Source: Euglena gracilis (lineage: Eukaryota > Euglenida > Euglenophyceae > Euglenales). From it: a DNA stretch of 64,000 nt. Shown piece by piece: positions 53,012 through 63,189 of this stretch. The position numbers and the translations under genes are program-made. Each line of letters begins with the position of its first letter. Position 1 is the first letter of the stretch. The notes under the pieces were generated by a model. It had not been told where the DNA came from, ran no database searches, and saw only the letters and a list, made by a program, of their open reading frames with translations. Where the stretch lies: contig CP154956.1 in NCBI GenBank assembly GCA_039621445.1, forward strand, positions 14,744,166-14,808,165, read 5' to 3'.

Positions 53012-53462
53012 GCTTGACCGGCTTTATCTGGAGGGGCTTTTGCAAGCCCAATACTTGAGGAGGGAGAACCGATTCCAGTGGGAAGTTTTGCAAACCGAGT
53101 CTTCCAAACTTGGGGACGGTTTCCCGGGGGGGCTTTTGCAGGCCCGATATTGAGGGGAGGGGGTCTTGTTGTAAGAGTGCTGGTAGTGGTTTGGGCTTTT
53201 GCAAGCCCAAATATGGTGTGGAGAGCTTTTGCAAGCTCAAATATGCACCCAGGTTGTCAGTAGTCTGTCGACGGCGACCACGGCGGCAAGGTAGGATGGC
53301 GTCGTCTTTGTTCTTGTCGTCATACAGCACGCTGTCCAGTGGTCTGCGTCGCGGCGCGGAGTCTTCACAGACCACCTCCATGTCGAGTCTCCGTTTGGTT
53401 CCGGTCTGCGTGGTCAGGGCGGCGACGATGCTCTTGGACCCCTGCTGGGGCTTTCCGGCCAT
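52990..53462 (-). CDS. Retroelement copy F, N-terminal extension with GLQKP repeats
   Basis: From ATG 53462: MAGKPQQGSKSIVAALTT, an acidic/basic region, then repeats LSLQKL, LGLQKP, SGLQKP, LGLQNF, LGLQKP encoded by GGGCTTTTGCAAGCCC hairpins. A frameshift near 53010 separates it from the next domain. Confidence 0.6.
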
Positions 53463-53512
53463 GTTATGCGAGAAGCGAAAAAAAATAGATACTCAGAAAG
53501 TGTCACTGTAAT
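53463..53512 (-). promoter_or_regulatory. Retroelement leader, copy F
   Basis: The minus strand reads CTGAGTATCTATTTTTTTTC then GCTTCTCGCATAACATGGCC. It is the family's conserved leader just before the ATG, downstream of tandem 5' repeats. Confidence 0.65.
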
Positions 53513-53619
53513 TTCACTCACACAAACACACATGTCCATGGTGGGTGAGATATTTTATAGTAAAGTACATGCGTGGTGCGAGGGTGAGAGAGAGTCCTTG
53601 TTTTTTTGTGGGGAACTGG

Positions 53620-54480
53620 GGCGCGGCCTAGGAGGAACACTCCAAGCCGAAGTTCGTGGTGGGTGAGATATTTACAACAAATTGTCCGCAGATGCAGTTG
53701 GTACCTTGGAGAGGCATTGGCACGGGTGGTAGCGCGTAGGGAACACAGTGAGAGCGGGAGAGCAAGGATTACAGCGGAAAGAAACGTTCCTTGGTACAGC
53801 TGCCGGGACAGAAGAAGAGAGTTGCGGTAGTGGTGGCGAGTTTTGGGATTAGGGAGTCGGTCTGGGGGAAGACTTTTGATTTTGGTGAGGTAAGGGCTTG
53901 AGTTTCTTTGTGGTCTTGGTCTGTTCATTGCCGGGTGTGTTTTGCTTCTGTTGTTTGGTTTATTTGGTCGTGTTGTTGGCTATGTGTACGGTTGGTGTGT
54001 CGTGGTGTCCTTGTCCCATGTCGGGGAGAGGGGATCCTTTGGTCATAGGTAATGAAACCTCCGCCTGAGAGTTTGGTGTTCACACGGCCTAGGAGGGACA
54101 CTCCGAGCCGAAGTTCATGGCGGGTGAGATATTCACAACAAATTGTCCGCAGATGCAGTGGGGACTTTGGACAGGCATTGGTACGGGTAGTGGCGCATAG
54201 GGAACCGGGTGACAGCAAGTGTGAGAGCAAGGAGTATAGTGGAAGGGACGGTTCGATGGAACGGCTGCGGGGACGGAAGGGAGGTGAGGCTGTGGTGGCG
54301 AGTTCAGGGATAAGGGAGTTGGTCCGGGGGAAGGCTCAGCTTTTGGTGAGGTAAGGGTTTGGATGTCTTTGTGGACTTGGTCTGTTCGTTGCGGGGTGTG
54401 ATTTGCTTCTGTTGTTTGGTTTATTTGGTCGTGTTGTTGGCTAAGCGTACGGTTGGTGTGCCGTGGTGTCTTTTGCCCTC
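53620..54480 (-). promoter_or_regulatory. Two tandem 5' monomers of copy F
   Basis: 53620-54030 and 54077-54480 are direct repeats sharing GGCCTAGGAGGRACACTCC, CAACAAATTGTCCGCAGATG and TGTTTGGTTTATTTGGTCGT. They stand upstream of the leader and ATG on the minus strand, like promoter monomers of some LINEs. The promoter role is inference. Confidence 0.7.
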
Positions 54481-54689
54481 TGTCGTTATTTTGTGGGCGT
54501 AGGCCATGGGCAATGCATTGCCCATCCGGTCTGTGGGCTGGAGTGGAAACACTTGAAGCCCTTGTGGCCCAGTATAGGTTGTTAGCCGCAATTGCGAGGC
54601 CACTATGCGCATGATATAGACAGAAAAGGATTGCCAGAAATGTTCCACTCTCTCGGCTTCGCTTTCTTTGATTGTGGTATTTTCGACAT

Positions 54690-54852
54690 AAAGGCGATAG
54701 ATGTGATGGAGCAGCAGGCTGCCTTCACTGGTCATGCCTCCCCACGGGTGAAGGACCAATGCTTTGAAGTCCCATCGGACTTTGTCAAGAAAATGTTGCT
54801 ACGTGAAGAACAAGCCAAACTCAATAAATATGCAGTAGCATGTGAGAAAGTA
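54690..54852 (+). CDS. Possible host exon
   Basis: An open stretch with balanced composition, EQQAAFTGHASPRVKDQCFE and FVKKMLLREEQAKLNKYAV, and a GT donor-like AGAAAGTAAAG. No recognised family. It could equally be chance. Confidence 0.25.
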
Positions 54853-55190
54853 AAGGAAAAATATCTTTCATTTCAGAAATGCTTCAGAAATATTTCAGAA
54901 ATTTTTCGAAAAAGGAAAAATATTTCCTTCATTTTTGCAAGTGGGGTATATCCGAAGGATCCATGTTTCAAATCTTTCACCAACGCGAAAATACATTTCT
55001 GAGATTTCATGGAATATTTCAAGTGAAATATTTCAATTTTTCTTTGGCCGCAATGCCAACGCTATCCCAAAATGTTTGCATTTTTTTAGGAATTTGTGTG
55101 CGGGAAAACGTTTCGGTCCCTAGGTGTCTGACTGAAAAAACCTGATCCATTTTGTAATTGTGTTCTTGCAGTTCGCCAGTGCTTGAATCA

Positions 55191-55300
55191 GGGTGCGGTG
55201 TGCCGAATGGTGACATCAATTGTCACATGTCCATCGCTGTCCAAACGTGGAATAAAAACGTTTCCAAGGCGGGTGTTGTCATCTATGTCAAGAACTGTGT
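55191..55300 (-). pseudogene. Retroelement endonuclease fragment
   Basis: The minus strand reads DDNTRLGNVFIPRLDSDGHV and TIDVTIRHT, almost identical to copy B (DNTRPGDVFIPRLDSDG...IDVTIRHT). Only this strip is left. Confidence 0.75.
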
Positions 55301-55628
55301 TTGGCCAAGCGCGGAGCATCAAAAGGATAGCATTACCCCCTAGATGACCCCCCCTAATTGCAATTTTGGCCTCCGGACAAACACATGAAAAAAAATTTTG
55401 CATGTCTCGCAAATTGCCTCATGAAACAGACCACACTTTGATTTCGCCGCACATACCCCCCCTTATTATCCCCCCCTCAGGGGGGGGTCAGAGGGGGTCA
55501 CATAGGGGATTTGGGAGTCCCCACCCCTGCAAAAAAAATTGGGCACTGGTTCGATTGGGGCAAAGTGTTGCGAACCACACAGCCACACACCACACGGCCA
55601 GGGCCCCGGGGGGGGGGTTGCTATATCT

Positions 55629-55892
55629 GGGGGGGTAGTGGGGGTCGACCGAGAGCGACCATGGTCGCTCTCGGTCGCTCTCGGTCGTGGGCCTGTGAAT
55701 GTCAAAAAGTGTTTAACCGGGCAAATTTCCGCGACATACAAGCAAAAGGCGTTACACACACAAGGGATTTTGTTATTTTAGGGCCCTGGAACAGTTGCCT
55801 ACGCCGCTACATGGCAAAAAGGGTGGGAAAAAATCCCGGTAGGAATTACCCATAGCGACCGAGAGCGACCATGGTCGACCCCCACTACCCCC
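55629..55892. mobile_element. Short TIR element
   Basis: Ends GTAGTGGGGGTCGACC plus GAGAGCGACCATGGTCG, inverted at 55856-55892. Non-coding. Flanked by G and C runs that hide the target duplication. Confidence 0.7.
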
Positions 55893-56139
55893 CCCCCCAG
55901 GCCAGAACCGGGAGCCGGCCCCGGGCATCATTGTGCTAGGAAAACTTAAAGGAGAACGCAAGTTCATGTAATTTTGATAACCCCAATGTGCAAAGGGGGA
56001 TAACGCCAGTTCTGTCCTGAACACGACGTCCCTAAAACTTTGGTTTAAACAAGAGGTGGGGAATGCCGATTCTGCCCCAGGGAAGCTATCCGAGAACCTC
56101 TCAGCTCAAAGTTACACCCGCGAAATTGCAAGGATCCAC

Positions 56140-56345
56140 GGTAACCCCCCCCCCAAAATAAGACCCCCCATAAAATGGACCCCCTCCCAAAATAAGACCC
56201 CCCCCTGGCCGGCCGAGCAAAAATCCATGAAATGGACCCCCCCCCCGTGAATAAGACCTCCCTTGCCGGCGCAAAGCGCCGGATTTTTGGGGAGTGGTAC
56301 AATTTTGGCGGGTAAATCTGCTTTTTCGGGACTGTTTTCACACAA
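56140..56345 (+). repeat. Copy of the 13050-13200 MITE core
   Basis: CCGAGCAAAAATCCATGAAA, GCCGGCGCAAAGCGCCGG and GGGACTGTTTTCACACA match the core of the TA-type MITE at 12914. Ends not resolved. Confidence 0.75.
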
Positions 56346-56624
56346 TTCTCAGCATATTTTACCCTATTTGTCTGGCGCGAAGCGCCAAATTTCTCGAAAA
56401 CTGGTATTTCGGGCAGGGTTCGGCGTTTTTTTGTGTTTCGAATAATTCGAATTTTTCGCAGTTGAACTATTCGAATTTTTCGTGAGGAAAATTTCCAAAA
56501 TTTCCACAGGGTGAAGCACTGCGCAGGGAATATGTTTTTTCTTCCGCTGGTTAAAATTCTTCACCGGAAAACGCCGGAGCTTGCGTCTAAGACGCAGTTT
56601 TTGCTATAAAAACTGTTTCTAGGG

Positions 56625-56695
56625 GGCTCTGGCTTCAAGCCCGAACCGGCGTCCAAGGAATTGCGGCCAATTTCTCCCCAAATACCCATGTTCGA
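56625..56695 (+). repeat. End fragment of the GAACCGGCG TIR element
   Basis: GGGGCTCTGGCTTCAAGCCC followed by GAACCGGCGTCCAAGGAA matches the inverted right end at 36500-36590. Confidence 0.75.
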
Positions 56696-56810
56696 AAGTG
56701 GTAGATTTCACACTTCTGCAGCCCTTTTGTTTATGCAAAATTTATGCATTGTAATTCTATTACAGGCCCGGGCCTAAATCTCGTGGTCATTTATTTCGGT
56801 TGGACGAAAA

Positions 56811-56880
56811 ACCTCGGGGGAATTAAATCCAGCTAAATTCCTCGACTGTCGGGTGGTCCACGGAATTAATTCCCCCGAGT
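56811..56880. repeat. Small hairpin with CTCGGGGGAATTAA arms
   Basis: CTCGGGGGAATTAA at 56813 and TTAATTCCCCCGAG near 56866 form a hairpin. Possibly a tiny fold-back element. Confidence 0.7.
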
Positions 56881-56934
56881 ATTACTTACCTGAAATAGCG
56901 AAAGTATACGCGTTCTTTTATCTTCCCTCCACAG

Positions 56935-57123
56935 TTACACACCTAGTCAGAAACCGATGAAAAATTGTTTCGTATTGATAAGAAGGCGAAGCCTGAAGCG
57001 GTGCGTCAAGCTGATGAAGAAGTTCAACACAGATAGGTTCATGTCCCTTACTAATCAAATGATTTTTTCCCCCTCTCCAGGGCTCCCAAGACTGCAGGCA
57101 GTAAAGTTCATGGGAAGAAGTAG
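56935..57123 (+). CDS. Possible terminal exons of a small basic host protein
   Basis: Acceptor TCTTCCCTCCACAG, open to donor ATAG/GTTCAT at 57036, then acceptor CCCCTCTCCAG and a last exon APKTAGSKVHGKK-stop (57082-57123). In another frame the first exon reads SETDEKLFRIDKKAKPEAVR, which looks more protein-like but hits TAG at the donor. Joining either frame is uncertain. The basic tail recalls ribosomal proteins. No family is claimed. Confidence 0.35.
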
Positions 57124-57299
57124 CAATGGTCAAATTTAAAGACAAAGAACTTGACAGTTGAAGGTATGATCCTGTCGTTTGTTCTGCTGTCTCTCATTTC
57201 CAGTGAAAGTCGGCTGTGTTGATCTTTTCCACTGTTAGCCTGGAAAAATGAATTTTAATGAAAAGTCTGTGGCTGTTACATCAAATGTCTGGCATGCAT

Positions 57300-57385
57300 C
57301 TGTGGCATCACAAGGTTTTTAGGAAAAAAAAAAAAAAAAAACACATAAAAAAAAAAAAACCAAAAAAAAAAATAAAAAAACATAG
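57300..57385 (+). repeat. A-rich tract
   Basis: Long A runs broken by single C or T. Possibly the tail of a retroposed sequence. The GGCATCACAAGGTTTTTAG block stands before it and is repeated at 57442. Confidence 0.6.
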
Positions 57386-57537
57386 GTGAGGACAAGAAAG
57401 GTGTAGGGTTAATGGATGGGAGGGCATGTTTCCCATCTGTGGCATCACAAGGTTTTTTAGTACAACGTTCTGCAAAGCCTGTTTATGTTTTCCTCTTTCT
57501 GTGGGTATTTTCTGGTGCGTGTATTTTCATCAGGTGA

Positions 57538-57601
57538 ATTGAGAGAAGCTGAAGAACAGAGAAGCAAGCGAATTCTTGCGAAGGACAAGGAAGGCCAGTA
57601 A
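57538..57601 (+). CDS. Possible last exon
   Basis: After the acceptor TATTTTCATCAG the frame reads ELREAEEQRSKRILAKDKEG and a stop at 57601. The highly charged helical sequence is typical of real C-termini. The upstream exon is not identified. Confidence 0.35.
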
Positions 57602-58090
57602 AAAAATGTTTTGTGACTGCTGCATTGCAATTTTTTGTAACATAGCGCCTGTTTTTTTTTCTGCTGCATTGTTGTGTTTTTGCTGTGTGTGAACCATCTG
57701 AAAGATTTTGCTCCAGTGGCCTGAAAAGGCCCTGGGCCAGCAAAGACCGTTTTGCAGCGAACTGTTTTTTGACTGGGAATTTGTTCTGGTGATGATGTGG
57801 TGTATCATTTGGGAAGGATCTGAATGAGGCGTGTGTGTGGTGGGCATTTGTGTGTGGTTTTGTGCTGTGGTTTGTGTGGAGAGGCGGTTGCCAATTTTCC
57901 ACTCAACTTATTTTCCACCAGTGGCCAGTTTGGGGCTGTCACAGGTGACCCAATTTGGTGACGGGGGGGGGGGGGCTGTCACAGGTGGTGGCCAGTTTGG
58001 TGCCAGGATGTTTGGCCAGTTTGGTGCCACAGGGCCCAGTAAACGCCACTCAACCCAGGAAAAAGGGTCGACTACCTACCGACCAGTTGG

Positions 58091-58124
58091 GTGGTCGGCC
58101 GACTAGTCGGCCGACCACCCAGAA
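58091..58124. repeat. Perfect 34-bp palindrome
   Basis: TGGGTGGTCGGCCGACT and its complement without spacer. The core recurs at 59655-59688 and, degenerate, at 60313-60346. Confidence 0.9.
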
Positions 58125-58424
58125 CCCCCCCTCCCCCAGTCTACCGTCTGCCACTGGGGGACCCCCCCCCCAATTGGGGGTCTGAAGGAGCCCGGCCATT
58201 AGCGTTGTTTTTTTGTTTTTTTGTAATTCTAACAATGTTTTTTAAAAAAAACAAAAAAAACGCCCAGTGGGTTTTGCATGGAAAAATTTGAATGAACATT
58301 TTCAATCATTTTTGGCAACTTCTGGGTAATTTCTGCCAAAAACTTCCATCCACAAAAATGGAAAAAAAGTCAAAAAATTCCATTTTTGTTCCCTTTTGGG
58401 ATGTTTTTGACCATTTTTGGCAGT

Positions 58425-58590
58425 TTTTGAACTGAGTAGGATTCGAAGTATGGTTTGGAAGTTTCATAACGAGTTTTTTTCAATGAAAATTTCCTTTTTA
58501 TTTGATGTTTTTTTTAACTTTTTTTTAAAAAAACACGTTGTTTTGTTTTTTAAAAGAAAAACAAAAAAATGCCCACTATGCCAAATGGGT
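58425..58590 (+). repeat. Uninterrupted flank of the 49642 element
   Basis: TTCATAACGAGTTTTTTTCA...AACACGTTGTTTTG...AATGCCCACTATGCCAAA matches sequence on both sides of 49642-50539 but without the element. Confidence 0.7.
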
Positions 58591-58649
58591 TCAGTGTGAG
58601 GGTCGCGGGGGGGGTTCGCGGGGGGTCGCGGAGAAAAACCCCCAGCTCT

Positions 58650-58735
58650 ATGCCCTGGAGCCTGACTTTTCCTTCTTGTTGCCTTTCAAATTGCCATGAA
58701 GGGAGTCAACCTTCGGTTCCTTGGCACCTTGGGGG
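58650..58735 (-). pseudogene. Recombinase-family fragment
   Basis: The minus strand reads KEPKVDSLHGNLKGNKKEKS, matching KKPKVDPLHGTLLAQGNTKK of the 38961 gene. Only about 28 codons remain, cut off by MITE-like sequence. Confidence 0.7.
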
Positions 58736-58737
58736 AT

Positions 58738-58925
58738 CGGCACACCGTGGCGAGGGGTCCGGCTAGGGGGGGGGGAGAGGGGGGGGATGGGGGGGGGTGC
58801 GCGGCTTTTTCCTTTTCTTTGGCGCGGCTGACATGGCGTGGCGAGGGGGTCTGAAAAGGGGGGGGGAGGGGGGCAAAATGGCGTGGCGAGGGGGTCGGTG
58901 AGGGGGGGGGGTGCCGACCCCCCCT
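58738..58925 (+). repeat. MITE debris, GGCGTGGCGAGGGGGTC units
   Basis: Three units of TGGCGTGGCGAGGGGGTC with G runs, as in 25721-25964. The ends are incomplete. Confidence 0.65.
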
Positions 58926-59068
58926 TGTTGGTGTACCTCAAGAACAGCAAGCAACTGGGGGCAAAATGTCCATTTTGGGCCACTTTTGGGAAAAGAACAC
59001 TTCTCCCCGTTGGATTTTCAATATATAAGTCAAAATTTGCACAAAAAGGACTTAGCCTTCCAAGTATA

Positions 59069-59097
59069 TTGCCAACATAGAAGGGATTTTGTTATTT

Positions 59098-59189
<92 letters not shown>

Positions 59190-59260
59190 GGGGGGGGGGG
59201 CGGGACCCCCCCCCCTATGCCAAAGTGAGCCACAAAAACGACTTAACCCCGGAGTAGCTC
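59069..59260 (+). repeat. Dispersed repeat with an 89-base G run
   Basis: CCAACATAGAAGGGATTTTG then TTATTTGA, a G run at 59100-59188, T, 11 G, then CCAAAGTGAGCCACAAAAAC. The copy at 59837-59940 has only 9 and 13 Gs at this point. Confidence 0.95.
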
Positions 59261-59685
59261 CAATTTACAGGGTGGTGGAGAAATACCTTCCACAGGGGGT
59301 GGTTTGGGTCAACAAAAGCAGACTTTCCTCATCGTCATGAATTATTGTCCAGGCCCGGGTGAAAACCGCAAGTACATTAAATACGTCAGGAATTAAACTG
59401 CAAATAATTCAATCCGGTGAGCCCCCGCCAGTCGGGGAATTAAATCCGGTCGCCCTGTTTTCGGCAATTTTTTTTGGATCATTGCCACAAGGGTTACCTC
59501 GCTCGACTCGCATGTCTCACCTATTTTGCCTGTCAGTTCGCAGACGCGGCAGAAAAAATAAAAACCTTTTTTGACTTTCCAATTCCCGCATTTCTTTGTG
59601 CAAATAAAAAGCCTCCAAACATCGAAAAATGTTCCATCGCTGGGTACATTAGAGTGGGGTCGGCCGACTAGTCGGCCGACCACCC

Positions 59686-60311
59686 ACTCTAATGTAGTTA
59701 CGGGCCAGTCTCGCCGACTTTTAAGCCCCCCCCCCTGAGAAAAAACTTTTGTCCAAATCACCCCAAAACCAGTCAAAACCCACCCAAATGGCTCCAGAAC
59801 CCCCCAATCGGGGGTAAATATGCAAAAAACTGGTTGCCAACATAGAAGGGATTTTGTTATTTGAGGGGGGGGGTGCGGGGGGGGGGGGCGGAGCCCCCCC
59901 GCCTGTGCCAAAGTGAGCCACAAAAACGACTTAGCCCCCGAGTATGTTGCCAACATAGGAGGGATTTTGTTATCTGGGCTCGGGTGGGGGTGGAGTGGGG
60001 AGTTTTCAGCCTGTCGTGATGCAGAATGCTGGCATTTCTAAAGGATTTCCATGTAATCCCTGTTTTGTCATTGGTTTTTTACCCCTCCGGACCCCATCAA
60101 GGGCCCACCGACCCCCCACCGACCAAAGATTTCCATCTGAGGGTGTTCCTGTTGGTGTAAGGCACTTATTTTGGACCCATCCGGACCATTTCCGGGTAAT
60201 TTGGACCCGCCACGGACCATTTTTATGCCCACCGACTAGCCACCGACTAGTTTGCTTACAATTTTCTTCATAAAAAGTCGGCGAGACTGGCCCGTAACTA
60301 CATTAGAGTGG
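59686..60311. mobile_element. TIR element with 38-bp ends
   Basis: CACTCTAATGTAGTTACGGG continuing CCAGTCTCGCCGACTTTT at 59687-59723 is inverted at 60273-60311. It contains the second copy of the 59069 repeat. The palindrome GGTCGGCCGACTAGTCGG abuts its left end. Confidence 0.8.
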
Positions 60312-60837
60312 GTGGTCGGCCGACCAATCCGCGACCACCCAACCCCCCCCCCCCCCTCTCCCCGGCTAGGGGCCGACCAGGCCCAGGCGGCCGGCCCATT
60401 GGGTGGTCGGGCGACTCCCCCCGGGTCTCCCCCCCAATTGGGGGGGGGGACAATTAGGGGGGGGTTGAGGACCCACCTCCAGATGGGTTGCAATTCTTCA
60501 GCCAACTTTTTGAGGTTGGTGCCAAAAAGAAAAAGGTCAACGGATGCCATTTGTTGACCATTCCCCCCCTTTTTTTGGTACAACCCAGCTCGCCTCAACT
60601 TTTTTTTAAGCTGGGGGAGGGCAGCCTGGCTACAATCGGGGGGGGGGGGTACCCGATTCAGAAAATCCCTGGCACCAGCTCATATGACTGAGTATTGCGA
60701 GAAAGAGGGGCTGATCTTCAAAAATGCCATGCCCCCCCCCCCCGAGCTATTCCCGTCCGCGGGACCCTTTACAGCCCAGTGCAGTGCGCTATGCAAAACT
60801 AAGGCCAGTCCTATGGGGGTGTACCCCCCGCGACCCC

Positions 60838-61085
60838 CCCCCGCGACCCCCCGTGATCCCGATCCCAATTTGGAGCCAAAAAATGGCACCTAATTGGGAA
60901 TTGGCACCCAAAATAGGAATCAAAATTACCAAAAATTGGATCCATTTTGGACTCAAAATTTGTACAAATAGGTCACGTGACGTTGCAATGTGAGGTAACA
61001 ATGGTCACACGTGACCCGTAAAAACTGCCTCGTTCCCCCCGCGACCCCCCCCCCCGCGACCACCCCCGCGACCCCCCCCGCGACC
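60838..61085 (+). repeat. GCGACCCCCC tracts
   Basis: Tandem CCCCGCGACCCC units at 60828-60860 and 61037-61085 surround an AT-rich stretch with GGTCACGTGAC-like palindromes (60972, 61004). Confidence 0.7.
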
Positions 61086-61721
61086 TGTACACACCCTATG
61101 AGAGCAGGGGTTCCCTATTTTCTGCCCACTTCCGCATTGTAAACTAACCTTAAAACCGTTTAACAGTCACAGGTTACCCTACGTGAGGAAATCGAGAATC
61201 GTTCATAGGCACCTGTGAACGATTCACGTTTCACCGGGTGAAATCATGAGCCGTTCACGGGTGTCCATGGGGGCACCCGTGAACACTTTTGGGGGCGAGA
61301 AACTGAAGGAACTGGGAATGGGAACAACCCGGGGAAAGGTAAGGCCATGCCATGGACGCGAGTGCGGTGGCAGCTCACTGTTCCGCAAATTGCCTCAAAT
61401 AGGCATGGTCAGAAGCACGTACCCAAACAACGAACGATGGTCACTCAACGACAACCTGCACAAACCCAAGGGGGGTTGTGTCCCCGCGTCCCCCCCGCGC
61501 CCACCAAGTGGCTTGGTGTCCTTTTTTGAATGGGCTTTTCTGCAATGTCCCGGCATGCTTGCTATGATGAAATAAAGAAGAGAGGAGAAAGAAAAAGAGC
61601 GTTGCAAAAACAAATGAGAAATCAAAAATTTATCCTTGCCCCACAAAAAAGCGTTACTTGTTCGCTCCCCACCTACAACCCCCACCCCAACCGTAAAATT
61701 TTGTTCTTTAAGGAATAGGGT

Positions 61722-61747
61722 TCGGGTTAGGGTTAGGGTTAGGGTCA
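61722..61747 (+). repeat. Interstitial TTAGGG repeat
   Basis: GGGTTAGGGTTAGGGTTAGGG with one variant unit. An opposite-strand CCCTAACCCTAA lies at 62131-62142. Vertebrate-type telomere units, too short to be a telomere. Confidence 0.85.
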
Positions 61748-62460
61748 GGGTAGACGTTTTTTTCCTTCAAAAAAAACAAGACACAAGTTTTTTTTAAAAA
61801 ACACCAATTTTTTTTGAAAAAGCAAAAAATTAACCTTTTTCCTTGCGAAATGGCCATTTTTTCGAGGATAAAGTTCTAAAGTCATTTTTTTGGTCACCAA
61901 AAAGTGTTTGTTTTTTTTATGACAGCAACAAAGAATGTGTTTTTTTTCAAAATGGCAAAAAAAAACGGGTTGTTTTCAAATGCAGTTCTACAAGGCATTA
62001 CCATCTCCTTGTTCTGCCCAACGCACCTTTACACCCATTCCATTTCTTCTATTTCTAGTTTTTTGGGGGGTACTTGTTCGCTGTACGACCCCCACCCCTA
62101 AAACCACGACCCCCAAATGGCAGAGTCGAACCCTAACCCTAACTAAGGTTGATGGCTTGTTTTTTGAAACAAAAAACATGTTTCTTTTCTAAAAAGATGT
62201 TTTTTTAGTTTTTCCTAACCCTTCATCCCAAAAAGGTGTGGTTGGCAAGGCGTCGCACATGTGAAAGCCAGTACCCTTTGTGGACTACGAAGATGCAGAC
62301 ATAAAAAATGAACTTTTTTCTAAAAAAGCATTTCAAAAAAAACGCCAACATGGTACCCAGAATGGTGGTGCCCCCGCGTCCCCCCCCCCCGCGTCCCCCC
62401 CCCGCATCCCCCCCGCGTCCCCAACACCCCCAAGGCTTTTTGGAAGCGCGATGCAAATCA

Positions 62461-62482
62461 GCACACACACACACACACACAC
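62461..62482 (+). repeat. (CA)n microsatellite within the zinc-finger frame
   Basis: About 11 CA units. On the minus strand they extend the finger's last Cys codon into a CVCVCV run. Confidence 0.9.
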
Positions 62483-62623
62483 AAAATGATGCACCTCTCC
62501 ACAAGTGGAGCACACCACACTCTTTCCCTGAAGGACATCCGTGGCAGCAAAAGCACGAACCCCACACCGTGGACACATAGGAACGGACGGAGGAGCAGGA
62601 GGAAAGACGGAGACAATAGGTGG
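62480..62623 (-). pseudogene. PHD-type finger, N-terminal half
   Basis: The minus strand reads PPAPPSVPMCPRCGVRAF, then VVCSTCGEVHHFVC. The spacing C-x2-C...C-x2-C-x4-H-x2-C is that of the two full PHD fingers in this window (CGFCGV...CDACGLxYHxxC). The second half is lost at the CA microsatellite. Confidence 0.65.
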
Positions 62624-62833
62624 TTAACGGTTGCGCCCTCCGGAGCTGGGTCGGCGTGGGGTTCAAGAAGGACGACGGACCACAATGGAGCGTTGGCAGG
62701 GGGGGGGGAGGGGGTCCCGAGGTAAAATTTTTTTTGCATTTTTTGGCACTTTCTGCTGTACTGTCTCAACACCGGGGGGGGGGGTCCTGGGGTCCCAACT
62801 GTACTACCAACCCCCCCTCAAATAGGCCAAAAA

Positions 62834-62852
62834 CCGGCGCCAAAGGCGCCGG
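62834..62852. repeat. GC hairpin CCGGCGCCAAAGGCGCCGG
   Basis: A perfect hairpin with a 3-nt loop. Similar hairpins lie at 2928, 5076, 8666, 9091, 9200, 9501, 13120, 56265 and 56373. Confidence 0.85.
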
Positions 62853-63189
62853 GAAAATTTTTTAAGGCCTTCTTTTGGTCTAAAAGGCCATTTTTGGTGT
62901 CAAAATATTCATCTGTCTCGGGGGGGGGGTCGGCACTAGGGGGGGGGTCCTGAAAATCCTATCTGTACAGGGGGGGGGAGGGGGGAGTCCCAAAAAACCC
63001 CAACTGCCGTCGCCCCAATACCCACCCAACAAAAACGTCGTCTAGACTGGCATAAACCGCACCGTGTTGCTTGCAAACATCCATGTACTCCAAAAAAGCC
63101 TTTAAGGCGGCGTGGTTCTTTGGGGAATTTTTTTCTGTTGATCCCCACGGGTTGGGGGAGAGCCCGAAAGGGCATCCACCATTGCTCTA

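Noticed and set aside
54421-54759. Minus-strand gene of 112 codons
   Set aside because: It overlaps a 5' monomer end of retroelement F and a plus-strand stretch with better composition. No motif.
59030-59340. Poly-Pro and poly-Gly frames
   Set aside because: They consist of the 89-base G run.
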